A stretch of 64,000 nt of DNA from Thermodesulfovibrionia bacterium (GTDB lineage: Bacteria; Nitrospirota; Thermodesulfovibrionia; UBA6902), in contig JAUSMY010000058.1 of the NCBI GenBank assembly GCA_030646035.1, positions 62,001-126,000 on the forward strand, given 5' to 3'. How positions within the stretch are numbered: the first letter of the stretch is position 1; each line of letters opens with the position of its first letter. This document shows, one piece after another, positions 23,118 to 30,832 of this stretch. The translations under genes and the position numbers were made by a program. The notes beneath the pieces are model-generated. The model saw only the letters and a program-made list of their open reading frames with translations. It was not told the origin of the DNA and ran no database searches.

Positions 23118-24713
23118 TTATGCTTTCTCAAAATAAGGCAGCCTTACATAAAAACTTGTTCCCTTGCCAATCGTGCTTGAGACGTTAATATGTCCTCCAA
23201 GGTGTTTGACTATGCCGTGGCTCACGGAAAGGCCGAGGCCGGTGCCGTGCTCATCTGATTTGGTTGTAAAGAATGGTTCAAAGAGTTTAGACATATCCTC
23301 GTCCTTTATGCCGGTTCCCGTGTCAGTGAATTCTATCTCAACAAAAAGATTGCCGCCTTCTGATACTTTTCGTGTTGCAATAGTGATCTCCCCTTTTTCT
23401 GACATTGCGTCCGAGGAATTTATGAGCATATTGATGAATATCTGCTGAAGCTGGTTTGTAACCCCTTGTGTTATCAGTTCCCCTTCTGCGAAATCTTTAT
23501 TGAATTTTACATGCTGGAACTTTTCCCCGTTCTGCACCATAGTCAGCGTCTGCTCCACAATGCGGTTCACATCAATGGCCTCTTTCCCGGGGGCTGTGGC
23601 GCGCGCAAAGGTCTGAAGGTTCTTCACAATGCCTGAGCATCGTTCAGCCTGCTCAATTATTATATTTAGTCCTTCTGCCTCAGGGCTGTCATCCGGAAAG
23701 CTGTTCTTCATGAGACGAGCCTGTGTGATAACTCCTGTCAGCGGGTTAGTTATCTCATGCGCTACTCCGGCTGACATCCTGCCGAGGGAGGCAAGTTTTT
23801 CAGTCTGCATCAGCCCGGCGTGTGTCCTCTGTATAGCCTCGGTCTTTTTGGCTATCTCAGCCTCAAGAGTCTTTGTCCAGGATATCCTCTGGTCTTTTGC
23901 CGCCTTCAGGTCCTTGAGCATGGAGTTGAATGTGCTTGCCAGTATTCCAATCTCATCAAAGGATTTGATCTGCGCCGAATAATCGAGATTTCCACCGGCT
24001 ACATGTTCCATGCCTTTGGCGAGTTCGTTAACAGGTTTGGTCACTATCTTGTAGTTGATTATGCCGAGGAACAATGATATCGCAAGCACAAAGATCAGGA
24101 CATAAGCTGTAAGCGCGAGCCCCTGCTTAAAGAGCGTTTCGTCAAGCAGCGCCAGAGATATATCAGCTTCGATAAACCCCAGTATCTTCTGCTCCTGAGG
24201 ATGAACATGGCAGGCAGCGGTATAGCAGGAGGGTTCATTGTTTATCGTGTCGACAAGTTTTAATGTTGTGACCCCTTCAGCGCTTTTATAGAAATCCCAT
24301 TTTTTAGGCACCGGTAAAAACATCGACGGTTTTGCGGTATCCAGATGGCATCCTGTGCAGGTTATTGAATCTCTGCTGACTGAATTACCGACATCACTTT
24401 TGTTTGAAGAATAAGATATATTGCCTGAATGGCCGAATATCCTTACCCGTTCCACACCCTGCGCAGTGTTTATGTCTTCGAGCGTCTCCTGGATCGCATC
24501 TTTGTGAAGGGTGAGCATGCTGAAGCGGGTGCTCCTCTTTATGAAATCAGTAAAAGAGTTCCCATACTCAACCGCAATTGACATAACGTCTTTCTGCTGC
24601 TTAAGGAAGATGGCAAACCAGAAGATAAAACTCAGTATGACTATCAGCAGGCCGGTGGCGATGATAAGTTTCGCGGCAATGGACCTTTTCGGATGAAGGA
24701 ATATGTTACGCAT
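23118..24713 (-). CDS. Membrane histidine kinase with haem-motif periplasmic sensor
   Basis: 531 residues. Membrane segments near 14-36 and 193-217 enclose a periplasmic domain with 'TCTGCHLD' (a CxxCH c-haem motif) and 'CYTAACHVHP' (a wider Cys-x4-CysHis). HAMP follows (about 218-270), then a coiled coil, the phospho-acceptor His in 'GVAHEITNPLTGVI', and HATPase boxes 'DTGTGIKDED' and 'GTGLGLSVSHGIVKHLGG'. It may sense redox state or a gas through one c-type haem. It is the first gene of the minus-strand unit, has AAGGA before its ATG, and probably controls the receiver domain fused to NuoE or a distant regulator. Haem attachment is inferred from motif only. Confidence 0.9.
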   Translation of the reverse strand: MRNIFLHPKRSIAAKLIIATGLLIVILSFIFWFAIFLKQQKDVMSIAVEYGNSFTDFIKRSTRFSMLTLHKDAIQETLEDINTAQGVERVRIFGHSGNISYSSNKSDVGNSVSRDSITCTGCHLDTAKPSMFLPVPKKWDFYKSAEGVTTLKLVDTINNEPSCYTAACHVHPQEQKILGFIEADISLALLDETLFKQGLALTAYVLIFVLAISLFLGIINYKIVTKPVNELAKGMEHVAGGNLDYSAQIKSFDEIGILASTFNSMLKDLKAAKDQRISWTKTLEAEIAKKTEAIQRTHAGLMQTEKLASLGRMSAGVAHEITNPLTGVITQARLMKNSFPDDSPEAEGLNIIIEQAERCSGIVKNLQTFARATAPGKEAIDVNRIVEQTLTMVQNGEKFQHVKFNKDFAEGELITQGVTNQLQQIFINMLINSSDAMSEKGEITIATRKVSEGGNLFVEIEFTDTGTGIKDEDMSKLFEPFFTTKSDEHGTGLGLSVSHGIVKHLGGHINVSSTIGKGTSFYVRLPYFEKA

Positions 24714-24771
24714 GGCTAATCCTTATAATTGCCGGCCGGCTTGTATATGCAGTAATATATCATTTTTTCTG

Positions 24772-24799
24772 ATTATACAGTTTTCTCATTATTTTGCAA
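24772..24799 (-). promoter_or_regulatory. Candidate promoter of the sensor-kinase/nuoEFG unit
   Basis: On the minus strand TTGCAA (24799-24794), a 16-base spacer and a perfect TATAAT (24777-24772) lie about 60 bases before the kinase ATG. A palindrome GCCGGCCGGC at 24731-24740 falls in the resulting leader. Confidence 0.5.
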
Positions 24800-24882
24800 A
24801 ATCAGGATATTCTTAATACAATCCCTATTATTAATATATAAATAAGTTATTCAAAAGTATTAATAAGGATGCTTAATAATTG

Positions 24883-24912
24883 TTGACATGGCCATATATT
24901 TTATGTGTTAAT
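24883..24912 (+). promoter_or_regulatory. Candidate promoter of the nuoA operon
   Basis: TTGACA (24883-24888), an 18-base spacer and GTTAAT (24907-24912, four of six matches). The predicted start would be only a few bases before the nuoA ATG at 24922, giving a very short leader. With the divergent promoter it frames a 200-base AT-rich control region. Confidence 0.4.
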
Positions 24913-24921
24913 CAATCTGTT

Positions 24922-25293
24922 ATGCCCGGAACTTATATACCATCACATTATCTGCCTGTAATCGTAATACTTGTTTTTTCCGTACTCGTGGGTATGGGAG
25001 CAATGGTAGCCGGGCTCCTTGTGAGGCCCAGAAGGCCTTACGCCCAGAAGCTCGAACCGTATGAATCCGGCAACCTTCCTATAGGCGAGCCGCGCTTAAG
25101 GTTTTCTGTCAAATTCTATATCGTAGCCATGCTCTTTGTCGTCTTTGATGTGGAGGCGGTCTTTCTATACCCGTGGGCGGTCTCTTACGATAATCTTGGG
25201 ATATTCGGATTTGTCGAGATGATGATATTTATTTTTATACTCTTGGTCGGATATGCATACGCATGGAAGAAAGGGGCGCTCAATTGGGAATAA
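24922..25293 (+). CDS. nuoA: NADH-quinone oxidoreductase subunit A
   Basis: 123 residues from ATG 24922; an upstream TTG at 24880 would add 14 residues but lies over the promoter. Three membrane segments; '[32 protein letters not shown]' includes the loop with the conserved Glu/Cys region (here Ser for Cys) and '[16 protein letters not shown]' is the strongest NuoA signature. NuoA is a small membrane-arm subunit near the quinone site. It opens the plus-strand complex I operon, and its end overlaps nuoB. No ribosome site is visible, in keeping with a leaderless or near-leaderless transcript. Confidence 0.93.
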   Translation: MPGTYIPSHYLPVIVILVFSVLVGMGAMVAGLLVRPRRPYAQKLEPYESGNLPIGEPRLRFSVKFYIVAMLFVVFDVEAVFLYPWAVSYDNLGIFGFVEMMIFIFILLVGYAYAWKKGALNWE

Positions 25294-25823
25294 TTGAACC
25301 TGAAGATGTTTCTGACAAGCCGCATCTCATAGAGGTTGAGGAAGGCATAAAGCTGATCCCCGGGTCGAATGTATTTATTTTGACTCTGGACAAGGTGGTA
25401 AACTGGGGCAGAAAGTCATCTATATGGCCGATGACATTCGGGCTTGCGTGCTGCGGCATTGAGATGATGTCTGCAGGCTCAAGCCATTATGACCTTGACC
25501 GCTTTGGTATTATTTTCCGCGCATCTCCCAGGCAGGCGGACCTTATGATAGTTGCGGGAACGGTAACAAAGAAGATGGCGCCTGTTGTCAGAAGGGTGTA
25601 TGACCAGATGCCTGAGCCGAGATATGTAATGGCGATGGGAAGCTGCGCATGTTCCGGCGGGATATTCAATACCTATTCTGTTGTGCAGGGGTGTGACTGC
25701 TTCCTCCCTGTTGATGTATATGTTCCGGGATGCCCGCCGAGGCCTGAGGCTCTTATGGAAGGGCTGATAAAGCTTCAGGAGAAGATAGAGAAGGAGCATT
25801 TCAGATGGAGCCCCTGGAGGTAA
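25284..25823 (+). CDS. nuoB: NADH-quinone oxidoreductase subunit B
   Basis: 179 residues from TTG 25284, chosen because AAAGGGG lies eight bases upstream and family members commonly begin 'MGIIE'; an in-frame ATG at 25263 would add seven residues. Cluster N2 ligands are in '[11 protein letters not shown]', 'GSCACSGG' and 'VPGCPPRPE'; '[15 protein letters not shown]' is also diagnostic. NuoB holds the last Fe-S cluster, which reduces quinone. It overlaps nuoA by ten bases, so the two are coupled. Confidence 0.95.
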   Translation: MGIIEPEDVSDKPHLIEVEEGIKLIPGSNVFILTLDKVVNWGRKSSIWPMTFGLACCGIEMMSAGSSHYDLDRFGIIFRASPRQADLMIVAGTVTKKMAPVVRRVYDQMPEPRYVMAMGSCACSGGIFNTYSVVQGCDCFLPVDVYVPGCPPRPEALMEGLIKLQEKIEKEHFRWSPWR

Positions 25824-25842
25824 GCAGCTTACAGCTTAAATT

Positions 25843-26382
25843 ATGGAACCATTAGAGATAGCGGAAAAACTAAAAAAACAATTTGCCAAAGAGATAGTTG
25901 ATATATCTGAGTTCAGGGGCCAGGTCTCTGTAACGGTAAAGCGGGAAAGGATACTTGATATCTGCCATTTTTTAAAGGTGGATCCTGATTTAAAGATGGA
26001 CTATCTTGCCGACCTTTGCGGGGTTGACTATCCTGAGAGAAGATTTCGTTTTGAGGTTGTATATAACCTTTACTCATTAACGCACCGCCATCAGCTCAGG
26101 ATAAAGGCGCTTCTGCCCAGCGATGCACCGACCATCGAGAGCGTTATCTGGATATGGAAAGGCGCAGGCTGGCACGAGAGGGAGGCTTATGATATGTTTG
26201 GCATAATCTTCAACAACCACCCTGACCTGCGGCGCATCCTTATGCCTGAGGAATGGGAAGGTCACCCGTTAAGAAAAGATTATCCTCTCAAAGGTTCTGA
26301 AACATGGGAGTATCAGGATTATCAGGATGCCAAGATCCTCCATACCAGCGATGATGAATGGAATATCGACAGCAGTTCTTAA
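25843..26382 (+). CDS. nuoC: NADH-quinone oxidoreductase subunit C
   Basis: 179 residues, separate from nuoD (not the fused CD of enterobacteria). 'YLADLCGVDYPERRFRFEVVYNLYSL' and 'WHEREAYDMFGIIFNNHPDLRRILMPEEWEGHPLRKDYPL' are the signature of the 30-kDa subunit. It supports the quinone-binding module. The gene follows nuoB by about 20 bases. No clear ribosome site precedes the ATG at 25843. Confidence 0.96.
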   Translation: MEPLEIAEKLKKQFAKEIVDISEFRGQVSVTVKRERILDICHFLKVDPDLKMDYLADLCGVDYPERRFRFEVVYNLYSLTHRHQLRIKALLPSDAPTIESVIWIWKGAGWHEREAYDMFGIIFNNHPDLRRILMPEEWEGHPLRKDYPLKGSETWEYQDYQDAKILHTSDDEWNIDSSS

Positions 26383-26406
26383 GGAAATATTTTAAAGCGG
26401 CTATTT

Positions 26407-27627
26407 GTGGGCAAGCATACTATGGAAAATAAGAGCGGACAGGGGAACAGCAGGGTAAAGACAGAAGAGTTGACGCTCAATATGGGGCCTCAGCATCCTG
26501 CCACCCACGGCGTCCTGAGGCTTGTGCTCGACCTTGACGGCGAGACCGTTGTAAAGTGCACGCCGCATATAGGATACCTCCACAGGGGAGTTGAAAAGCT
26601 ATCTGAACATTCGACATATCTTCAGGTATTGCCTCTTACAGACCGTCTCGATTATATATCTTCAATGTCAAACAATATCGGCTACTGCACAGCGGTTGAG
26701 AGGCTTTTTGATATAGAGGTGCCGGAAAGGGCTCTTTATATAAGGACTCTCACCGGAGAGATGGCGCGTATATTGAGCCATCTACTATGGCTTGCCACAC
26801 ATGCACTTGATATAGGCGCGATGACGGTCTTTCTCTACTGCTTCAGGGAGAGGGAGAAGCTTGTGGACCTTTTTGAAAGGCTCTGCGGCGCAAGGCTCAC
26901 AGTGACCTATCCGAGGATAGGCGGAGTTAAGAGCGATGTGGATGACGAGTGGCTGGATGACCTTTATAAATTCACAGAAGAGTTTCCAACAAGGGTCTTG
27001 GAGTACGAGACTCTAATAGATAAAAACAGGATATGGCTCAAGAGGACAAAAGGCATAGGCGTCATCTCTGCTGAAGAGGCTGTTGACTGGGGGCTCAGCG
27101 GGCCTACTCTCAGGGGTTCGGGGGTTGCATATGATGTCAGAAAGTTCATGCCCTACGGCGTTTACGATAAGCTCACATGGGAAGTGCCTGTCGGAAAGAA
27201 CGGCGATATATATGACCGTTACCGTGTGAGGATGGAAGAATTCCGCCAGTCCAACTCGATAATAAAACAGTGCATAGACCAGATGCCTGCAGGGCCCATA
27301 CTTGCTGACGAACCAAAGTTCGTGCTTCCTGCAAAGGAGAAGGTGCTTGAGGATATGGAGCATATGGTTCATCAGTTCATTCTTATGACAAAAGGGCCTC
27401 AGACAGCCCCTAAGGGCGAGATATATGTCGCGACAGAGGCTCCTAAAGGAGAGCTCGGATTTTATATTGTGAGCGACGGCACAGGTAAGCCTTACAGGAT
27501 GAGGGTGAGGGCACCGTCTTTTGTTCATGTTTCGGTCCTGCCGAAGCTGTGCGAGGGCAATCTTGTTGCTGATGTTATAGCAAATATCGGGTCTATAGAT
27601 ATAGTTCTTGGTGAATGTGACAGATAA
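26407..27627 (+). CDS. nuoD: NADH-quinone oxidoreductase subunit D
   Basis: 406 residues from GTG 26407; ATG 26422 is an equally possible start since neither has a strong ribosome site. '[22 protein letters not shown]' carries the quinone-site His, and '[12 protein letters not shown]', '[15 protein letters not shown]' and the C-terminal '[13 protein letters not shown]' are all typical of the 49-kDa subunit, related to [NiFe]-hydrogenase large subunits. It forms the quinone pocket with NuoB. It is followed by a TPR gene instead of the usual nuoE. Confidence 0.96.
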   Translation: MGKHTMENKSGQGNSRVKTEELTLNMGPQHPATHGVLRLVLDLDGETVVKCTPHIGYLHRGVEKLSEHSTYLQVLPLTDRLDYISSMSNNIGYCTAVERLFDIEVPERALYIRTLTGEMARILSHLLWLATHALDIGAMTVFLYCFREREKLVDLFERLCGARLTVTYPRIGGVKSDVDDEWLDDLYKFTEEFPTRVLEYETLIDKNRIWLKRTKGIGVISAEEAVDWGLSGPTLRGSGVAYDVRKFMPYGVYDKLTWEVPVGKNGDIYDRYRVRMEEFRQSNSIIKQCIDQMPAGPILADEPKFVLPAKEKVLEDMEHMVHQFILMTKGPQTAPKGEIYVATEAPKGELGFYIVSDGTGKPYRMRVRAPSFVHVSVLPKLCEGNLVADVIANIGSIDIVLGECDR

Positions 27628-27682
27628 TATTATTTCCGGTTTATGAGCACAACAGGAACAATAGAAAAGGAGATGAAAATAT

Positions 27683-28426
27683 ATGTTATGTAAAAAGTGC
27701 GGCACAGGCAACCAGGAAGACAGCAAGTTCTGCAAGGACTGCGGCGGGCGTATGGAAAAGTCCATTGAAGGGTATATTGCAAGCGCGCTGCTTTACCGCC
27801 GCCGCGGCGGCCCCGCATCTCTCGGCCTCGCAGTCATTGAGATGGACGAGGCTCTTAAGCTCGACCCTAACGACGCCGAGGCGAATTACTTCATGGGCAA
27901 GTTTATGTATGACGGCGGATTTGTCGAGGATGCAATCGAGTTTTACGACAAGGCGCTTAAGTCAGAGCCCAAATGGGCTGATGCTTATTTTGCCAAGGGC
28001 ATGGCTTATTACCGCATGTGCAGCATAGACAAGGCTATCGAGACCTTTGAACAGGTAATAGCTATTAATCCTGAGTATGTCGGAGCTTATTACTTTGCCG
28101 GCATTACCTATTATCACAAAGGAAGAATGGGCAAGGCTATCGAGAACTTTAAAGAGGTTGTGCGAAGGGACCCGAAATACGCGGTTGCTTATTATCACCT
28201 CGGCAGGTCATACACAAAAAAGAACCTTATGAAGGAGGCTATCAAGGCGTTTGAGAGCGTTATAGCCATTAATCCGACAGATGCCGATACATTCTTTCAT
28301 CTTGGATTCTCCTATGCAAAGAGCGGCATGACAGACAAGGCCATAAAGACTCTTGAGAAGGCGGTTGACCTTGATCCGAACGATGAGAACTCAAGAAGGC
28401 TTCTTATGGAACTTATGATGATGTAG
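27683..28426 (+). CDS. Zinc-ribbon TPR protein inside the nuo operon
   Basis: 247 residues. The N-terminus is a zinc ribbon, 'LCKKCGTGNQEDSKFCKDCGG', two CxxC pairs. After a linker there are about six TPR motifs ('AYYFAGITYYHKGRMGKAIENF', 'AYYHLGRSYTKKNLMKEAIKAF', 'TFFHLGFSYAKSGMTDKAIKTL'), which form a protein-binding superhelix. AAAAGGAGATG precedes the ATG. It lies between nuoD and nuoH in the same direction with short gaps, where other operons carry nuoEFG. It has no place in the canonical complex; an assembly or regulatory role is inferred from position only. Confidence 0.88.
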   Translation: MLCKKCGTGNQEDSKFCKDCGGRMEKSIEGYIASALLYRRRGGPASLGLAVIEMDEALKLDPNDAEANYFMGKFMYDGGFVEDAIEFYDKALKSEPKWADAYFAKGMAYYRMCSIDKAIETFEQVIAINPEYVGAYYFAGITYYHKGRMGKAIENFKEVVRRDPKYAVAYYHLGRSYTKKNLMKEAIKAFESVIAINPTDADTFFHLGFSYAKSGMTDKAIKTLEKAVDLDPNDENSRRLLMELMMM

Positions 28427-28475
28427 TGGGAAGCAAATAGTTAAGAGTTGAAAGTGAAAAAAATACATTGACCAT

Positions 28476-29447
28476 ATGATTGAATTCGCAATACTTATCT
28501 TAAAGATAGCTGCCTTAATCAGTGTTGTCCTGCTGCATGTTGCCTATGTCGTTTATTTTGAGCGTAAGGTCATAGGGCATATGCAGGCTCGCATGGGGCC
28601 CATGAGGGTTGGGTGGCACGGGCTGCTACAGCCTATAGCCGACGGCATCAAGTTATTTTTTAAAGAGGATATTATGCCTGCGAAGGCTGATAAGCCGATC
28701 TTTTATATCGCGCCTGTCCTGGGTGTTGTTGCGGCGCTGGCTTCTTTTGCCGTGATACCATTCTGGGAAAAATTTTCCGTTGTCAACCTTGATATCGGCC
28801 TCCTCTATATCCTTGCACTTTCATCTGTCGGTTCATACAGTATAATCCTTGCCGGCTGGGCATCTAATTCAAAATATTCTTTCCTGGGCGGGCTGAGGTC
28901 TTCAGCGCAGGTCATAAGTTATGAGATAGCTATGGGGCTCAGCCTTGTAGGCGTCATGATGTTTGCAGGCAGCGCTGACCTGAAACAGATCGTCATTGCG
29001 CAGTCATCTCTTCCTTTTATATTTTTACAGCCCATAGCCTTCTTTGTCTTTGTCATGGCTGCGATCGCCGAGACCAACAGGGCGCCGTTTGATATGCCTG
29101 AGGCAGAGACAGAGCTGGTTGCCGGTTATGCGACCGAGTACAGCGGCATGCGTTTCGGACTCTTCTTTATGGCTGAGTATGCCGGCATGTTTGTAATGTC
29201 AGCGCTCGCCAGCGTATGCTTCTTAGGCGGATGGAGCGGGCCTGATTTCTGGATATTCGCGCATGTGCCTAAAGTTGTATGGTTCCTCTTAAAGATATAC
29301 GCTTTTATATTCTTTTATTTCTGGATAAGGGCTACGCTTCCGAGATACAGGTATGACCAGCTCATGAGCCTCGGCTGGAAGCTCTTTATCCCTTTAGCTT
29401 TGGCAAACATTGTTATCACAGCTTTGATAAAGCTGTTATGGGTATGA
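28476..29447 (+). CDS. nuoH: NADH-quinone oxidoreductase subunit H
   Basis: 323 residues with eight membrane segments. 'FERKVIGHMQARMGPMRVGWHGLLQPIADGIKLFFKED' is the diagnostic cytosolic loop near the quinone entry; 'AETNRAPFDMPEAETELVAGYATEYSGMRF' carries the acidic residues linking quinone chemistry to proton pumping; 'RATLPRYRYDQLMSLGWK' ends the protein. It overlaps nuoI by ten bases, so translation is coupled. The gap from the TPR gene is about 50 bases. Confidence 0.97.
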   Translation: MIEFAILILKIAALISVVLLHVAYVVYFERKVIGHMQARMGPMRVGWHGLLQPIADGIKLFFKEDIMPAKADKPIFYIAPVLGVVAALASFAVIPFWEKFSVVNLDIGLLYILALSSVGSYSIILAGWASNSKYSFLGGLRSSAQVISYEIAMGLSLVGVMMFAGSADLKQIVIAQSSLPFIFLQPIAFFVFVMAAIAETNRAPFDMPEAETELVAGYATEYSGMRFGLFFMAEYAGMFVMSALASVCFLGGWSGPDFWIFAHVPKVVWFLLKIYAFIFFYFWIRATLPRYRYDQLMSLGWKLFIPLALANIVITALIKLLWV

Positions 29448-29992
29448 CATTTAAGGAACTGTTAAGAAAAATATTTTTTATAGAGATAATCGGCGGCCTT
29501 GGCCTTACAATGAGGGAGCTTTTCACGCCTGCGGTCACAAGGCAGTACCCGAAGGAGAAGAGGGTGCCTTTCCCCGGAGCGAGAGCGCTGCACGCTCTTG
29601 TCAGGAGTGATGTGACAGGCAAGGCAAAATGTGTGGGCTGCGGCCTCTGTGCTGCCGTCTGCCCGTCTAAATGTATCCACATCTATACAAGCGACGGCGA
29701 GGATCATATGAAGGTGGTTAACAGGTATGAGATAGATGTGCTCAGGTGTATCTTCTGCGCTTTCTGTGTTGAGGCGTGTCCTTTCGGCGCTATCGCGCTT
29801 ACTGACCACTTTGAGTATTCAGGCTACACAAGAGAGGAGTTCTACTATACAAAGGAACGCCTGCTGGAGAACTGGGATAAGTATATGGCAGGAGACAAGG
29901 GAAAGGTATATTTTGAGAAGTTCTGGGGACCGAAGTCAGCGGACATCGCACACAAGGCAGCTGAAAACATAGCAGCAGGAGGAGGGGCATGA
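29438..29992 (+). CDS. nuoI: NADH-quinone oxidoreductase subunit I
   Basis: 184 residues. Two [4Fe-4S] motifs, 'CVGCGLCAAVCPSKCI' and 'CIFCAFCVEACPFGAI', hold clusters N6a and N6b that carry electrons from NuoG to NuoB. The N-terminal amphipathic helix binds the membrane arm; the 'RFPGARALHAL'-type segment ahead of the first motif is present. Overlaps nuoH by ten bases and nuoJ by four. The C-terminal Ala/Gly tail is slightly extended. Confidence 0.96.
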   Translation: MGMTFKELLRKIFFIEIIGGLGLTMRELFTPAVTRQYPKEKRVPFPGARALHALVRSDVTGKAKCVGCGLCAAVCPSKCIHIYTSDGEDHMKVVNRYEIDVLRCIFCAFCVEACPFGAIALTDHFEYSGYTREEFYYTKERLLENWDKYMAGDKGKVYFEKFWGPKSADIAHKAAENIAAGGGA

Positions 29993-30504
29993 CACTCCCG
30001 CAGATATTTTTTATTTATTTCGCAGTAATGCTTACAGGCCTTTCCATACTTGTTGTTACAAGAAGGAATCCTGTTCACGGCGTTATGTGGATGCTTATAC
30101 TCTTTATTCACATAGCAGGGCTTTACCTTTTTCTTAATGCCGAATTTCTTGCAGCCATTCAGATAATAGTCTATGCGGGCGCGATTCTTGTGCTATACCT
30201 CTTTGTTGTTATGCTTCTTAACCTCAGAAAGATAGAGAAGGAGAGGAAGTTCCAGAGCATCTGGATAGTCGGCCTGCTCGTATCCGCGGCATTTATTCTC
30301 CTGCTGCTGCCTGTGCTGAGCGAGTTTGCGGTATATCCTGCTATTGGCGAATATTCTATCGAAAAGATAACTTCAGATGGACATATAAAGGTCATCGGAA
30401 ATATTTTATTTACAAAGTTCCTCTTGCCGTTTGAGATAGCATCGCTGATATTGCTTGTCTCAATAATCGGGGCTGTGGTCTTATCAAAGAGGAAACTTGA
30501 TTAG
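29989..30504 (+). CDS. nuoJ: NADH-quinone oxidoreductase subunit J
   Basis: 171 residues, five membrane segments. 'VTRRNPVHGVMWMLILFIHIAGLYLFLNAEFLAAIQIIVYAGAILVLYLFVVMLLNL' includes the long third helix with its pi-bulge region characteristic of NuoJ. Membrane-arm subunit linking the quinone module to the pumps. Starts within the nuoI stop (ATGA). Confidence 0.95.
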   Translation: MTLPQIFFIYFAVMLTGLSILVVTRRNPVHGVMWMLILFIHIAGLYLFLNAEFLAAIQIIVYAGAILVLYLFVVMLLNLRKIEKERKFQSIWIVGLLVSAAFILLLLPVLSEFAVYPAIGEYSIEKITSDGHIKVIGNILFTKFLLPFEIASLILLVSIIGAVVLSKRKLD

Positions 30505-30513
30505 GAGGAAACT

Positions 30514-30816
30514 GTGGTACCTTTAAGCTGGTATGTAATGTTGAGCGCTGTGCTGTTCAGTATCGGGATATTCGGTTTTCTGGTCAGGCGCAACCTTATA
30601 ATGATCTTTCTCTCCATGGAGCTGATGCTTAACTCCGTGAATATCAGTTTTGCGGCATTCAGCCATTACCTTCAGTCCATGACAGGGCAGGTGATGGTCT
30701 TTTTTGTAATTACTGTTGCGGCGGCAGAGGCGGCGATAGGGCTTGCAATACTGATAGTCTTTTACAAGAACAACCCGACGCTCAATTCTGATGAGATAAA
30801 TTTATTAAAGGGATAA
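30514..30816 (+). CDS. nuoK: NADH-quinone oxidoreductase subunit K
   Basis: 100 residues from GTG 30514, with AGGAGG six bases upstream. Three membrane segments and the two conserved Glu residues in '[13 protein letters not shown]' and '[12 protein letters not shown]', both needed for proton transfer. Homologous to MrpC. Sits nine bases after nuoJ. Confidence 0.96.
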   Translation: MVPLSWYVMLSAVLFSIGIFGFLVRRNLIMIFLSMELMLNSVNISFAAFSHYLQSMTGQVMVFFVITVAAAEAAIGLAILIVFYKNNPTLNSDEINLLKG

Positions 30817-30832
30817 TAGAAAAATTAATTTT

